Position numbers and translations under genes: made by a program. Below the pieces are notes generated by a model. That model saw only the letters and a list, made by a program, of their open reading frames with translations. It was not told the origin of the DNA and searched no databases. Source: Chloroflexota bacterium (GTDB taxonomy: Bacteria; Chloroflexota; Anaerolineae; Anaerolineales; Villigracilaceae). Taken from it: a DNA stretch of 63,161 bases. Each line of letters begins with the position of its first letter. Position 1 is the stretch's first letter. This document shows positions 36,589 to 45,519 of this stretch, piece after piece. The DNA lies in the NCBI GenBank assembly GCA_024434165.1, contig QMIW01000009.1, forward strand, positions 1-63,161, written 5' to 3'.

Positions 36589-37596
36589 ATGACTGAAACA
36601 CCCATCCCTTCTTTTTTTGATCCTGCCCGCGTGAGCGAAGTGTGGAAAGTGGATTACGCCGCCCGCGCGGAGGACGCCCGTCAGTACGCGCTTCAACACG
36701 ACCTCAAACCTGTTTCTGCTTCGAGGGAGCGAATCTCCGTTTGGCTGGTGGACGTGCAAAACACGTTCTGCATCCCTGGCTTCGAGTTGTTCGTCGGCGG
36801 GCACAGCGGACGCGGCGCTGTCGAGGATAACATCCGCCTGTGCGAGTTCATCTATCGCAACCTCGGCAGAATTACCCACATCACCGCCACGATGGACACG
36901 CACACTGCGCACCAGATTTTCCATCCCATCTTTTTCGTGGATAAAGACGGGAATCATCCCGCTCCATACAGCGACATTCATGTCGCAGACCTGCGCGAAG
37001 GCAAATGGAAATTCAATGCCGCGCTCGCGCCACAGTTCGGCGTCGCTCCCGAATACGGTCAGCAGATGATGATTCATTACGCCGAAACGCTGGAAAAGAA
37101 GGGCAAATACGCGCTCACCATCTGGCCCTACCACGCCATGCTGGGCGGCATCGGTCACGCGCTGGTTTCGGCGGTGGAGGAAGCCGTCTTCTTCCACTCC
37201 ATTGCACGCATGGCTCCGCCCGATTTCGAGATCAAGGGAAATAAGCCGTTCACCGAAAATTATTCGGTCATCGGTCCCGAGGTGCTGACGGGTCCCATGG
37301 GCGAAACGCTCGGCGAGCGAAATCCCAGGTTCATCCAGCATTTGCACGAGGTGGATCGGTTGTATATCGCGGGGCAGGCGAAGAGTCATTGTGTAGCGTG
37401 GACCATCGCAGACCTGCTGGATGATATTCAAGCGACCGAACCCGAACTGGCAAAGAAGGTCCATCTGATCGAGGATTGCTCTTCACCCGTGGTAGTGCCT
37501 GGGGTGGTGGATCATACCCAGGCGGCGGATGAGGCGTATTCCCGTTTTGCAAAGGCAGGGATGCGCATTGTCAAATCCACAGATGAGATCGAGTAA
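36589..37596 (+). CDS. Isochorismatase-fold hydrolase, nicotinamidase-like
   Basis: A 335-residue cysteine hydrolase, longer than typical PncA (~210). Asp55 in WLVDVQNTF, the metal-site pattern DTHTAHQIFHP (103-113) and the nucleophile Cys268 in AGQAKSHCVAW are present. An inserted region (~115-225) separates the metal site from the Cys. The next gene is pncB, so conversion of nicotinamide to nicotinate is the obvious role, an inference from neighbourhood plus fold. Confidence 0.85.
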   Translation: MTETPIPSFFDPARVSEVWKVDYAARAEDARQYALQHDLKPVSASRERISVWLVDVQNTFCIPGFELFVGGHSGRGAVEDNIRLCEFIYRNLGRITHITATMDTHTAHQIFHPIFFVDKDGNHPAPYSDIHVADLREGKWKFNAALAPQFGVAPEYGQQMMIHYAETLEKKGKYALTIWPYHAMLGGIGHALVSAVEEAVFFHSIARMAPPDFEIKGNKPFTENYSVIGPEVLTGPMGETLGERNPRFIQHLHEVDRLYIAGQAKSHCVAWTIADLLDDIQATEPELAKKVHLIEDCSSPVVVPGVVDHTQAADEAYSRFAKAGMRIVKSTDEIE

Positions 37597-37636
37597 TTTC
37601 CAGTCTCCAGTCCCTAGTCTCCAGTTTCCAGCAACC

Positions 37637-38980
37637 ATGTCCATTTTTGATAACAAACGATTGACGAACGAAACCTTTAAACTCGACATCGAGCGCATGA
37701 GGCGCGGCTGGTATTCGGACAAGTATTTCGAGAACATCAACCGCATGTTGACCGCGCTGGCGAAGGAAGGCTACATTTATTCGGGCAAGCACCACAACCT
37801 GCCGCAGGGGATGTCGCCCGAAAATATTGCGGTCGGCGATATCGAGGTGGAAATGCAGTGGTTCACGCGCCGCATGGGCAAGACCACCATCGTCGGTGTG
37901 GACAAGGCGCTGGCGATGCTGCGTCACTGCACGGGGTATTTCGACGGCGGCAGGTTCGTGGACACATCGGACAAACTCGAAGTGTGGGCGGTGCATGACG
38001 GGACAATCGTGAAGTATGACGGCGACCCGATGAAGATCCAGCCCGTCATCAAAGTGCGCGGACGTTACCGCGATTTCGCAATGCTCGAAACCCCAACGCT
38101 CGGAATTTTGACCCGTTCCAGCCGCGTCGCCACAAACGTGTATGAGACGCTGGTCGCGGCGCGCGGAAAGCCTGTGCTGTTCTTCCCCGCGCGCTTCGAT
38201 GTGCATGAAGTGCAGGCGGCGGACGGCTACGCCTACAACATCGCCGTCCAGCGCTTCAACCGCGACCATGCACATGATCTCGGTCCCTTTGTTTCGACCG
38301 ATGCCCAGGGCGACTGGTGGGGCGGCGCGGGCGGCGGGACGGTGGCACACGCAGCAATCGCATCCTTCCTCGGCGATACAGCGGAGGCGATGATGCGGTT
38401 TTCGCACATCCTGCCTGCGCGCATTCCGCGCATTGCGCTGGTGGATTTCAACAATGATTCCATTCAGGATACCCTGCGCGTGCTGGATGCGATGTTTGCC
38501 AGATACCGCGAGTTGATGGATGCGGGGAATAAGGAAGAAGCGGAGAAATATAAATTGTACGGCGTGCGCCTCGACACCAGCGGGAGCCTGCGCGACGTCT
38601 CCGTGCCGCCGCTGGGCGAACCCGCGCTGGATTTGGGAGTCAACCCGCGGCTGGTGTTCAACGTCCGCTCGGCGTTGGATTCCGCCTGGGAGCGTTGGAG
38701 CCTGCCCAGGTCCTGGGAAGAGGCGGCGAGGGATTTTTGCCGCAATGTGAAGATCGTCGTCTCAGGGGGGTTCAATCCAGAGAAAATCCGCAAGTTCGAG
38801 AAGTTGAACGTCCCAGCGGATATTTATGCCGTCGGTTCGTATTTGTTCAATAACAACGGCTCGACCGTGACCGACTTCACGGCGGACGTGGTGCGCGTGA
38901 AAGTCCATGGCGAGTGGATTGATATGGCGAAGGTCGGGCGCAAGGTGGGGGAGAATGAGAATTTGGAACGGGTGTGGTGA
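37637..38980 (+). CDS. pncB: Nicotinate phosphoribosyltransferase
   Basis: A 447-residue enzyme converting nicotinate and PRPP to nicotinate mononucleotide. TNETFKLDIERMRRGWYSDKY is the family opening (read TNETFKLD, RMRRGWYSDKY). VYETLVAARGKPVLFFPARFD, VRLDTSGSLRDVS and IVVSGGFNPEKIRKF (the phosphate-binding C-terminal sheet) follow. The start lies after a CCAGTCTCCAGT word array (37602-37631). Its product feeds NadD. Confidence 0.92.
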   Translation: MSIFDNKRLTNETFKLDIERMRRGWYSDKYFENINRMLTALAKEGYIYSGKHHNLPQGMSPENIAVGDIEVEMQWFTRRMGKTTIVGVDKALAMLRHCTGYFDGGRFVDTSDKLEVWAVHDGTIVKYDGDPMKIQPVIKVRGRYRDFAMLETPTLGILTRSSRVATNVYETLVAARGKPVLFFPARFDVHEVQAADGYAYNIAVQRFNRDHAHDLGPFVSTDAQGDWWGGAGGGTVAHAAIASFLGDTAEAMMRFSHILPARIPRIALVDFNNDSIQDTLRVLDAMFARYRELMDAGNKEEAEKYKLYGVRLDTSGSLRDVSVPPLGEPALDLGVNPRLVFNVRSALDSAWERWSLPRSWEEAARDFCRNVKIVVSGGFNPEKIRKFEKLNVPADIYAVGSYLFNNNGSTVTDFTADVVRVKVHGEWIDMAKVGRKVGENENLERVW

Positions 38981-38984
38981 TTAT

Positions 38985-39106
38985 GTCATTGCGAGCGCGG
39001 CGACCTTCCGCGCGAAGCAATCTCATGATAATTTAGAGATTGCTTCGGCGCACACCTGCCCTGGCGGGCGGTGCCAGGGAAGAAAAAGAGCGCGCCTCGC
39101 AATGAC
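38985..39106. repeat. GTCATTGCGAG element, copy 2
   Basis: 122 bp with ends GTCATTGCGAGCGCG and CGCGCCTCGCAATGAC and an internal hairpin AAGCAATCTC / GAGATTGCTT. It separates the converging pncB and pstB1 genes. Confidence 0.88.
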
Positions 39107-39112
39107 ATGCTG

Positions 39113-39868
39113 TTACCCAAACCGTCCCATGATGTAATCTTCGGTTTTCTTTTCCTTCGGCGTTGTGAACAGCCTTTTCCCCTCGTCGTATTCGATCAAC
39201 TCGCCCTGCAAAAAGAAGGCGGCGTAATCGGCGGTGCGCGCGGCTTGCTGGATGGAGTGCGGCACGAGGACGATGGTGTAATTCTTTTTCAGTTCCTGCA
39301 ATGCCGCTTCGACCTTGCCTGTGGAAATGGGATCGAGCCCCGAGGTGGGTTCGTCGAGCAGGACGATTTCGGGCTGCAGAGCCAGCACGCGGGCGAGACA
39401 GATGCGCTGCTGCTGTCCGCCAGAGAGCGCCGCGGCGGGTTCATCCAAACGGTCTTTGACCTCGTCCCAGATCGCAGCGAGTTTCAAACTGCGTTCCACC
39501 GCTTCATCCAGTTTCGAGCGGCGTTTTTCGCCCGCCAGTTCCAAGCCGTAGGTGATGTTCTCGCGGATGCTCAGCGGCAGGGGGACGGGACGCGCGAAGA
39601 CCATGCCCACCTTGCGCCGCAGGGCGATGACGTCCGTTTTGGGGTCGAGGATGTTTTCGCCGTCGAGCAGGATGCGCCCCGCGCTGGCTTTTACTTCGGT
39701 GAGATCGTTCAAACGATTGAGGCATCTCAGCAGGGTGGATTTTCCGCCTCCCGCGGGACCGAAGAGCACGGTCACGGCATTCTGACGAATCACCATGCTG
39801 ACGCCGCGCAGGGACTCGGTGCCGTCGGAGTATTGCAAAGATAAGTTCTCGATAATTATTTTGTTCAT
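39113..39868 (-). CDS. pstB: Phosphate-type ABC transporter ATPase (operon 1)
   Basis: A 251-residue PstB-type ATPase: Walker A GPAGGGKST, signature [17 protein letters not shown], Walker B IVLLDEPTSGLDP, and the PstB ending EDYIMGRFG. The region usually VFQKPNPFP reads VFARPVPLPLS, so it is a divergent member. It is the last gene of operon 1 (pstS-pstC-toxin/antitoxin-pstA-S23-pstB). Confidence 0.9.
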   Translation of the reverse strand: MNKIIIENLSLQYSDGTESLRGVSMVIRQNAVTVLFGPAGGGKSTLLRCLNRLNDLTEVKASAGRILLDGENILDPKTDVIALRRKVGMVFARPVPLPLSIRENITYGLELAGEKRRSKLDEAVERSLKLAAIWDEVKDRLDEPAAALSGGQQQRICLARVLALQPEIVLLDEPTSGLDPISTGKVEAALQELKKNYTIVLVPHSIQQAARTADYAAFFLQGELIEYDEGKRLFTTPKEKKTEDYIMGRFG

Positions 39869-39891
39869 GATTGAACCATATAGACGATTGA

Positions 39892-39912
39892 CGATGGACC
39901 GTGGACGATGGA
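39892..39912. repeat. GACGATGG word array
   Basis: A short run of AGACGATTGACGATGGACC type between pstB1 and the four-helix protein gene. With 40331-40361 it flanks that inserted gene. Confidence 0.6.
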
Positions 39913-39916
39913 ATCC

Positions 39917-40324
39917 CTAGTGCAAATCGTCTTCTCCATATCGTAATTGTTCTTCCCTAACCTGGTAGGGAGAAACGGTATTGCGAAACGCTTGTAATTT
40001 TCTGGCAAGGACTTGAGAGTCTTCGTAGATTTTATCGAGCAGGGACTTATCTTGAATATATCCTCTGCGTTGGATGATATGATGGCAGGCGACGGTTTCG
40101 ATGAGGGAATGGATCGCCATGCCCAAAAATCTCGCCTGCTCTGCATCCGATTGCCCTGTCGAGCCTTCGGCAATATTCAGCGAAATGGATGTTGCCGCTC
40201 GAACGATTTGCGATTTCAAGTTGTATTCTTCACTCTTCGGCATTTTTTCAGCCAATTGATAGATCGAGTCAATGTATTCCAGCGATAGTTTCCAGACGTC
40301 CAATTGCTCAAATTTATACGGCAT
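39917..40324 (-). CDS. Four-helix bundle protein (S23/IVP family)
   Basis: A 135-residue all-helical protein of the S23 family first seen in intervening sequences of 23S rRNA genes: FEQLDVWKLSLEYIDSIYQL and SQIVRAATSISLNIAEGSTGQ are hallmarks. Its cellular role is unknown. It stands alone between pstA and pstB and is flanked by GACGATGG arrays, suggesting insertion into the operon. Confidence 0.9.
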   Translation of the reverse strand: MPYKFEQLDVWKLSLEYIDSIYQLAEKMPKSEEYNLKSQIVRAATSISLNIAEGSTGQSDAEQARFLGMAIHSLIETVACHHIIQRRGYIQDKSLLDKIYEDSQVLARKLQAFRNTVSPYQVREEQLRYGEDDLH

Positions 40325-40330
40325 GAGGCT

Positions 40331-40361
40331 TGTCCATGGTCAACCGTCTGTCGTCCATCGT
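40331..40361. repeat. GACGATGG word array
   Basis: GTCCATGGTCAACCGTCTG then TCGTCCATCGTC, next to the pstA stop. It is complementary in sense to 39892-39912, so the pair could form a long hairpin around the S23 gene. Confidence 0.6.
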
Positions 40362-40365
40362 CAAA

Positions 40366-41229
40366 TCACCATTGCCGCTTTGCACGCGCCCGCGAGCGGA
40401 TGATGGTTGCGATGACATTCATGGTCAGCACAAAGACCAAAAGAACCAGCGCCGTCCCGTATTGGATTTGAATCGGCATTTCGGGAACCTGGGTGGAGAT
40501 GACGAAGAGATGATACGGCAGCGCCATGGTCGCGTCGAAAGGGGATTGAGGCAAACGCGGGAGGAAAAACGCCGCGCCCGTGAACAGGATGGGAGCGGTC
40601 TCGCCCGCGGCGCGCTCCAAACCGAGGATGACCCCCGTGAGTATGCCGGGCAGGGCTTCCTTCAAGACGATGCGGCGGATGGTCTGCCATCTTGTCGCGC
40701 CCAGGGAGATGCTCACGGTGCGGAATGCTTGCGGCACGGAACGCAGCGCCTCCTCTGCGGTGCTGATGATGACGGGCAGGGTCATGATCGAAAGGGTCAG
40801 CGAGGCGGCGAGGATGGACGTGCCGAATTGCAGGAACAGCACGAACAATCCCAAGCCGAACAAACCGTACACCACCGAAGGGATGCCCGCCAGGTTGATG
40901 ATCGCCAGGCGGATGAGACGGGTCAACCAGTTGTCTTTGGCGTATTCGGAGAGATAGATCGCGGCGGCAATGCCAAGCGGGACGGAGAAGACCGCCGTGC
41001 CGATGGTCAGGTAGAGCGTGCCGATGATGGCGGGCAGGATGCCGCCTGCGCGCATCCCGTCGTGCGGGAAGCCTGCGAGGAATTCCCAGGAGACGGCAGG
41101 CGCGCCCTGATAGAGAATGTACAAAACCGTGCCGACAATGGGCAGCACGGTCACGACTGCCATGAGGGTGATCAGGCTGTATCCAATGCGCTGGACGGTA
41201 TGGCGGTTGCGGGCGAGGAGTTTCATCAT
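40366..41229 (-). CDS. pstA: Phosphate ABC transporter permease PstA (operon 1)
   Basis: A 287-residue inner-membrane permease with six helices. The coupling-helix region EEALRSVPQAFRTVSISLGATRWQ contacts the ATPase, and LNLERAAGETAPILFTGAAF-type sequence (GLERAAGETAPIL) is typical of PstA. Its start overlaps the PIN toxin stop by 4 bp, so its translation now depends on the inserted toxin gene. Confidence 0.93.
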   Translation of the reverse strand: MMKLLARNRHTVQRIGYSLITLMAVVTVLPIVGTVLYILYQGAPAVSWEFLAGFPHDGMRAGGILPAIIGTLYLTIGTAVFSVPLGIAAAIYLSEYAKDNWLTRLIRLAIINLAGIPSVVYGLFGLGLFVLFLQFGTSILAASLTLSIMTLPVIISTAEEALRSVPQAFRTVSISLGATRWQTIRRIVLKEALPGILTGVILGLERAAGETAPILFTGAAFFLPRLPQSPFDATMALPYHLFVISTQVPEMPIQIQYGTALVLLVFVLTMNVIATIIRSRARAKRQW

Positions 41230-41633
41230 AGTTGAATGAATAAGTTCTTAAACGTGGAAACGGAAATAATGGTTGTGGTCATGATCTTTTTTGCCTCGCC
41301 GAAATCCTTATCCCCAGTAATGAAATAATCGGCTTTGGAGATCAGCGCGCAGGCAAGAAATTTCGCATCTTTTTGGTCGCGCGGGAATTCGATGTCAACA
41401 TTTATATCAACAAGGGTGGTGAGCCTGGAAATAATGAATTCCCAGCGTTCCAGTATTTCCGACGCCATCCCGAATTTTTCGCGGCGCAGAACTTCGCGGT
41501 ATTCGGAGAGGATCGCTTCCGAAACCACCCATTCCCAGTCCTCCTGCGTGGCAATCCAAAGAACGACTTCTTCAGGGGTTTTATTCTTCCATGCTGCGGA
41601 AAGCAGTACATTGGTGTCTATGATTGCCTTCAT
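41226..41633 (-). CDS. PIN-domain toxin-like ribonuclease
   Basis: A 135-residue PIN domain: MKAIIDTNVLLSA (Asp6), EAILSEYREVL, DAKFLACALISKADYFITGDKDF with acidic residues D and TGDKD. It belongs to the COG1569-like putative toxin group, which cuts RNA. The gene sits between antitoxin and pstA with 4-bp overlaps on both sides, embedded in the phosphate operon. Confidence 0.87.
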   Translation of the reverse strand: MKAIIDTNVLLSAAWKNKTPEEVVLWIATQEDWEWVVSEAILSEYREVLRREKFGMASEILERWEFIISRLTTLVDINVDIEFPRDQKDAKFLACALISKADYFITGDKDFGEAKKIMTTTIISVSTFKNLFIQL

Positions 41634-41875
41634 TTTTCTTTGGAAGCCCGATAAGCGGCAATTTCAGCAGCAATTTCCTCTTCGGTGATGGTCTGTGCTT
41701 GCGGCAGGGCTTGCATTTCCTTGAACAATGCCTTCAAGTCATTTGCCAGCGCCTGGCGATCCTGCTGCTCTGCCCGCACAGTTACTTCCACTTCCGCACC
41801 TGCGCGGAAGGGAAGCCCTGTAATTGAGAGTTGCCCGTCTTTTGAAACTTTGGTTCTAACACGATACGTATCCAT
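41630..41875 (-). CDS. Putative antitoxin of the PIN toxin
   Basis: An 81-residue protein overlapping the PIN gene by 4 bp. The N-terminal half (YRVRTKVSKDGQLSITGLPF, AGAEVEVTV) has the strand pattern of AbrB/MazE-like DNA-binding antitoxins; the C-terminal half is helical and acidic (ITEEEIAAEIAAYRASKEK), suited to wrapping a toxin. Its role is inferred from position and shape. Confidence 0.75.
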   Translation of the reverse strand: MDTYRVRTKVSKDGQLSITGLPFRAGAEVEVTVRAEQQDRQALANDLKALFKEMQALPQAQTITEEEIAAEIAAYRASKEK

Positions 41876-41919
41876 GGATCACGCTCCAGAATCTTTATTT
41901 GTGAAAACACTTTTGACTT

Positions 41920-42816
41920 TTACGATAATATCCTCTCCGCTCTCTTTTTCGCGCGGAAGACGACCGACGAGGCGATGACGTTCACGGTCAGGGAGATTAG
42001 GAACAGGATGATGCCGATGAAGAACAGCGTGTGGTAATGGACGCTTCCATTGGCGACCTCGCCCATTTCGGCGGCGATGGTGGCGGTCATGGTGCGGACG
42101 GGGGAGAAGAGGCTGCCCAGGCTGGTCGCCAGCACGGGCGCGTTGCCCGTCACCATCATCACGGTCATTGTCTCACCGATGGCGCGGCCCACACCGAGCA
42201 TGATGGCGGTCAGCACGCCTGAACGCGCGGCAGGCAGCGTCACACGCCAGATGGTCTGCCATTGAGTGGCGCCCAGCGCCCATGCGCCTTCGCGGTACGA
42301 GCGCGGCACGGCATCGAGCGCATCTTCCGCGACGGAGACGACGGTGGGGACGGCGATCCCGCCCAGGAGCAAGGACCCTGTAAAGGCGGTCAGACCAGTT
42401 GGCAGGTCCAGAAGGATGCGAAGGTTGGGAGAGACAACCAGGATTCCGAGAAATCCCAGCACCACCGAAGGGAGTCCGCCAAGCAGTTCCACGAGGGGTT
42501 TCAAAATTTCACGCATCCAGCGTGGAGCGATCTCGGAGATGTACACGGCAGCGCCGATCCCAAACGGGACGGCGATCAGCGTTGCTCCGAGCGTGACGAT
42601 GAGCGAACCCGTGATGAGCGGCAGGATGCCGAACATCTCTTCGATGGGATACCAGCGAATGCTGAGCAGGTTGCCCGCCTCCACTTCGCCAAGCGCGGGC
42701 AAGCCTTCGCGCATGAGAAAGAAAAAGATGAGCAGGACGAAAACGATGGCGGAATATCCGCTCGCTTTGATCGCCCGTGTGATGATAAATTCGCGCCAGT
42801 TTAAGGACTTTTCCAT
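41920..42816 (-). CDS. pstC: Phosphate ABC transporter permease PstC (operon 1)
   Basis: A 298-residue permease with six helices. AEDALDAVPRSYREGAWALGATQWQTIW is the coupling region (read EDALDAVPRSYREGA, ALGATQWQT), and GRAIGETMTVMMVTGNAP is typical of PstC. It follows pstS, from which a GTCATTGCGAG element separates it. Confidence 0.93.
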   Translation of the reverse strand: MEKSLNWREFIITRAIKASGYSAIVFVLLIFFFLMREGLPALGEVEAGNLLSIRWYPIEEMFGILPLITGSLIVTLGATLIAVPFGIGAAVYISEIAPRWMREILKPLVELLGGLPSVVLGFLGILVVSPNLRILLDLPTGLTAFTGSLLLGGIAVPTVVSVAEDALDAVPRSYREGAWALGATQWQTIWRVTLPAARSGVLTAIMLGVGRAIGETMTVMMVTGNAPVLATSLGSLFSPVRTMTATIAAEMGEVANGSVHYHTLFFIGIILFLISLTVNVIASSVVFRAKKRAERILS

Positions 42817-42827
42817 ACGTCTCCACA

Positions 42828-42908
42828 GTCATTGCGAGACCCCGATAGGGGTCGAAGCAATCTCCAGATTGGCAAGTAGATTGCTTCGGGCTCCGCCCTC
42901 GCAATGAC
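42828..42908. repeat. GTCATTGCGAG element, copy 3
   Basis: A compact 81-bp copy with ends GTCATTGCGAG / CTCGCAATGAC, internal CCCGATAGGGG, and GAAGCAATCTCC...GATTGCTTCG. It lies between pstS1 and pstC1 inside the operon. Confidence 0.85.
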
Positions 42909-42909
42909 G

Positions 42910-43782
42910 TTAATGCACAGGCACAAAACCCAACTCCGCCACGATCTGCTGCGCTTCGGCGGAGAGAATCCAATCGAGATATTCCTTCACGATGCCCGTC
43001 GGTTCGCCGTCGGTATACATGTACAGGTCGCGCGCGATGGGATAACTTTTGTCGTTCACGGTTTCGATGGAAGGCAATACGTACGCGCCGCCATCCTCTT
43101 CGGCAATGGCAATCATCTTCAAATCGTCTGGCACGTAACCGAGACCGTCGTAGCCGATGGCGTTCGGGTTCTGGCGCACTTCGGCGATGATGCCTTCCGA
43201 AGACGGGAGCAGGAGCGTATCCATGGAGAACAAGGTTTTATTTTCCTTTTCCCCAAGCCTCAGAACGGTTTCCAAAAAATACACGTGCGTGCCAGAGTTC
43301 GTCTCGCGCGAGAGTTTGACAATCGGGCGGTCTTCGCCGCCGACCTCGCTCCAGTTGGTGACCTTGCCGCTGTAAATATCCGAAATTTGTTGCAGCGTCA
43401 ATTCGCTGACGGGATTTTCGGGATGCACGATCACCGCAATCGCATCGCGCGCGATGATGTGTTCCATCGGGTTCACGTCTTTGGATTGCGCCTCGGCGAT
43501 TTCCTCTTCCTTGATCTGCCGTGAAGCATTGGCAATATCCACCGTGCCGTTGATGAGCGCGGCAATGCCCGTGCCAGAGCCGCCGCCCGTGACGGAGATT
43601 CTCACATCGGGATGCATCGCTTGATAACGCTCCGCCCACGCCAGCGCGAGGTTGACGATGGTATCGGAGCCTTTGTTTTCGATGTATTGAGCGGGGGAAT
43701 CGGAACTGGCGTTTGCTGTATTGGATGTACAGGAGGCGATCAGGAAAGCGGAAAGAAGAAAGAGAATCAGCGCGCGTTTCAT
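42910..43782 (-). CDS. pstS: Phosphate-binding lipoprotein PstS (operon 1)
   Basis: A 290-residue lipoprotein (lipobox LIASC). Phosphate-site segments are visible: ENKGSDTIVNLALAWAE, VTGGGSGTGIAALINGTVDIANASRQIKEEE (in pieces GGGSGTGIAAL, DIANASRQ), and SRETNSGTHVYF. It captures phosphate outside the membrane for PstCAB. First gene of operon 1. No TTAACA-type Pho box is seen upstream; a MITE-like element lies there instead. Confidence 0.93.
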   Translation of the reverse strand: MKRALILFLLSAFLIASCTSNTANASSDSPAQYIENKGSDTIVNLALAWAERYQAMHPDVRISVTGGGSGTGIAALINGTVDIANASRQIKEEEIAEAQSKDVNPMEHIIARDAIAVIVHPENPVSELTLQQISDIYSGKVTNWSEVGGEDRPIVKLSRETNSGTHVYFLETVLRLGEKENKTLFSMDTLLLPSSEGIIAEVRQNPNAIGYDGLGYVPDDLKMIAIAEEDGGAYVLPSIETVNDKSYPIARDLYMYTDGEPTGIVKEYLDWILSAEAQQIVAELGFVPVH

Positions 43783-43817
43783 CGGGACGAATTATACCGC
43801 CTCAACCTGGACTGGGG

Positions 43818-43940
43818 TGTGCATGCAAAGGTTGTCAACGGCACGCTCCAGCCGCCGTCCCCGGCGGCGTTTTGCGAGGGGATCCTGCGCCGAGGACGGC
43901 GCAGGGAGCAAACTGCCTGACATGTTTTCCGTGCACACTG
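43818..43940. mobile_element. MITE-like element with flanking direct repeats
   Basis: About 123 bp bounded by imperfect inverted ends (TGTGCATGCAAAGGTTGTCA on the left; TGACATGTTTTCCGTGCACA on the right, matching at about 15 of 20). Inside are two GC hairpins (CCGCC-GTCC-CCGGCGG area; CCTGCGCC-GAGGAC-GGCGCAGG). ACTGGGG at 43811-43817 and 43941-43947 forms a 7-bp direct repeat, as left by target-site duplication. No coding capacity. It occupies the divergent gap between pstS1 and pstB3. Confidence 0.72.
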
Positions 43941-44010
43941 ACTGGGGCTTGATTCTGCTGCGGTGGAATTTCTTTCCTCTTTCATCTTTCTTTTTGATAC
44001 AATCACAGCC

Positions 44011-44772
44011 ATGAACGCAACACACCCCGTCTTCACCGTCCAGAACATGGACTTTTACTACAACAATACGAAGAAAACCCTTTCGAACATCAACCTCGAA
44101 ATCCAGCCGCAAAAAGTAACCGCGCTCATCGGTCCGTCGGGATGCGGCAAGTCCACGTTTCTGCGTTGTCTCAACCGTATGAACGACACCATCCCAGGCA
44201 CCCGCGTGGACGGGAGGATTCTCCTCAACGGCGAGGATATTTACGACCCAGGCATGGACGTGGTCACGCTCCGTCAGCGGGTGGGCATGGTGTTCCAGAA
44301 GCCGAACCCGTTCCCGCAGTCCATCTTCGATAATGTGGCGTTCGGTCCGCGCGTGATGGGCTTGGACGTGAACCTGAACGAAGTGGTGGAAAAATCGCTC
44401 CGCGCCGCCGCGCTTTGGGACGAGGTGAAGGACGATCTCAAGTCCGATGCGATGGGCTTGTCGCTGGGGCAGCAGCAAAGACTATGCATCGCCCGCGTCA
44501 TTGCCGTCCAGCCCGAAGTCATCCTCATGGACGAGTCCACGTCCGCGCTCGATCCCATCGCCACGCTGCGGGTCGAAGAATTGATCGCGGATTTGAAAAA
44601 GGATTACACCATCGTCATCGTCACGCACAACATGCAGCAAGCCGCGCGCGTTTCCGATTACACGGGCTTCTTCTGGCTTGGCGAACTGGTCGAATTCTCG
44701 CCTACAAAGGAATTGTTCACCGTCCCCAGGCAGGAATTGACCGAGGCGTATATCACGGGTAGGATGGGGTAA
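44011..44772 (+). CDS. pstB: Phosphate-type ABC transporter ATPase, stand-alone
   Basis: A 253-residue PstB: Walker [22 protein letters not shown], Walker [13 protein letters not shown] and ending EAYITGRMG. Two departures stand out: the ABC signature is LSLGQQQR instead of LSGGQQQR, and the residue after the catalytic Glu is Ser rather than Pro. It is divergent from operon 1 and is followed by the AbiEii-like genes. It may serve operon 1 or be a regulatory third copy. Confidence 0.92.
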   Translation: MNATHPVFTVQNMDFYYNNTKKTLSNINLEIQPQKVTALIGPSGCGKSTFLRCLNRMNDTIPGTRVDGRILLNGEDIYDPGMDVVTLRQRVGMVFQKPNPFPQSIFDNVAFGPRVMGLDVNLNEVVEKSLRAAALWDEVKDDLKSDAMGLSLGQQQRLCIARVIAVQPEVILMDESTSALDPIATLRVEELIADLKKDYTIVIVTHNMQQAARVSDYTGFFWLGELVEFSPTKELFTVPRQELTEAYITGRMG

Positions 44773-44817
44773 TGCCTGGTTGGAAAGTTTATAATATGAT
44801 TCGGAAAAGTAACTGAG

Positions 44818-45519
44818 ATGAAAACCATTCAGCCCCAACAGCCGTCTCACATTTCGCCGTTCGCGCGGGCTTGTTTGAACGCATTGGTAAATGCAAACCT
44901 TGCAGATTGCATCTCATTGGGCGGCGGGCTGGGATTGTTTCACTATCTTGATTATCGTCCGACCCACGATGTGGATGCGTGGTGGTCGGATTCCGTAACG
45001 GAAGCGCAAAAGGAGATGGTCGTCCAAACGCTTGTAAATGCGCTCTCTGTTTTTGGAGTTGTGCGAACCCGCAAATGGGGGGAGGTGATCAGCGTTGAAT
45101 TGTCCGAGGAAGGGAAAACGGTTTTCAGTTTTCAAATTGCAGCGCGCACAGTGCGGCTTGAAGGATCTGTTTCGGCTGGATGGATCAACGTTCCCCTGGA
45201 CAGTTTGGCGGACTTGTCGGCAAGCAAGATGACAGCCCTGGTGGAGCGCGGCGCACCGCGTGATTTTTTGGATATCTTTAATCTTTGCCAATCGGGGTTG
45301 TTGACCGTCTCGGAATGTTGGGAGTTGTGGCGTAAACGACAAACACTCGCGGGCAGTGATGCGGATTTTTTCCGCGCGCGGCTTGCCATCGAAACGCATC
45401 TCGAACGTATTTCCACGCACCGTCCGCTGGAAAAAATTGCGGATGGCCAACAGCAGGAACGGGCGAGGCAGTTGCGCGATTGGTTTTTACATGTTTTCCT
45501 TGAGGGTACAAATGAATAA
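44818..45519 (+). CDS. AbiEii-type nucleotidyltransferase toxin-like protein
   Basis: A 233-residue protein with the AbiEii/AbiGii nucleotidyltransferase features: GGGLGLFHYL and RPTHDVDAWW (Gly-Gly-Gly, then Asp51 and Asp53), and later LADLSASKMTALVERGAPRDFLDIFNL (in pieces SASKMTALVERGAPRDF, LDIF). AbiEii toxins add pyrimidines to tRNA acceptor ends in phage-defence systems. Usual partner AbiEi (a winged-helix antitoxin) is not present; an unrelated small gene overlaps its end. Confidence 0.83.
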   Translation: MKTIQPQQPSHISPFARACLNALVNANLADCISLGGGLGLFHYLDYRPTHDVDAWWSDSVTEAQKEMVVQTLVNALSVFGVVRTRKWGEVISVELSEEGKTVFSFQIAARTVRLEGSVSAGWINVPLDSLADLSASKMTALVERGAPRDFLDIFNLCQSGLLTVSECWELWRKRQTLAGSDADFFRARLAIETHLERISTHRPLEKIADGQQQERARQLRDWFLHVFLEGTNE

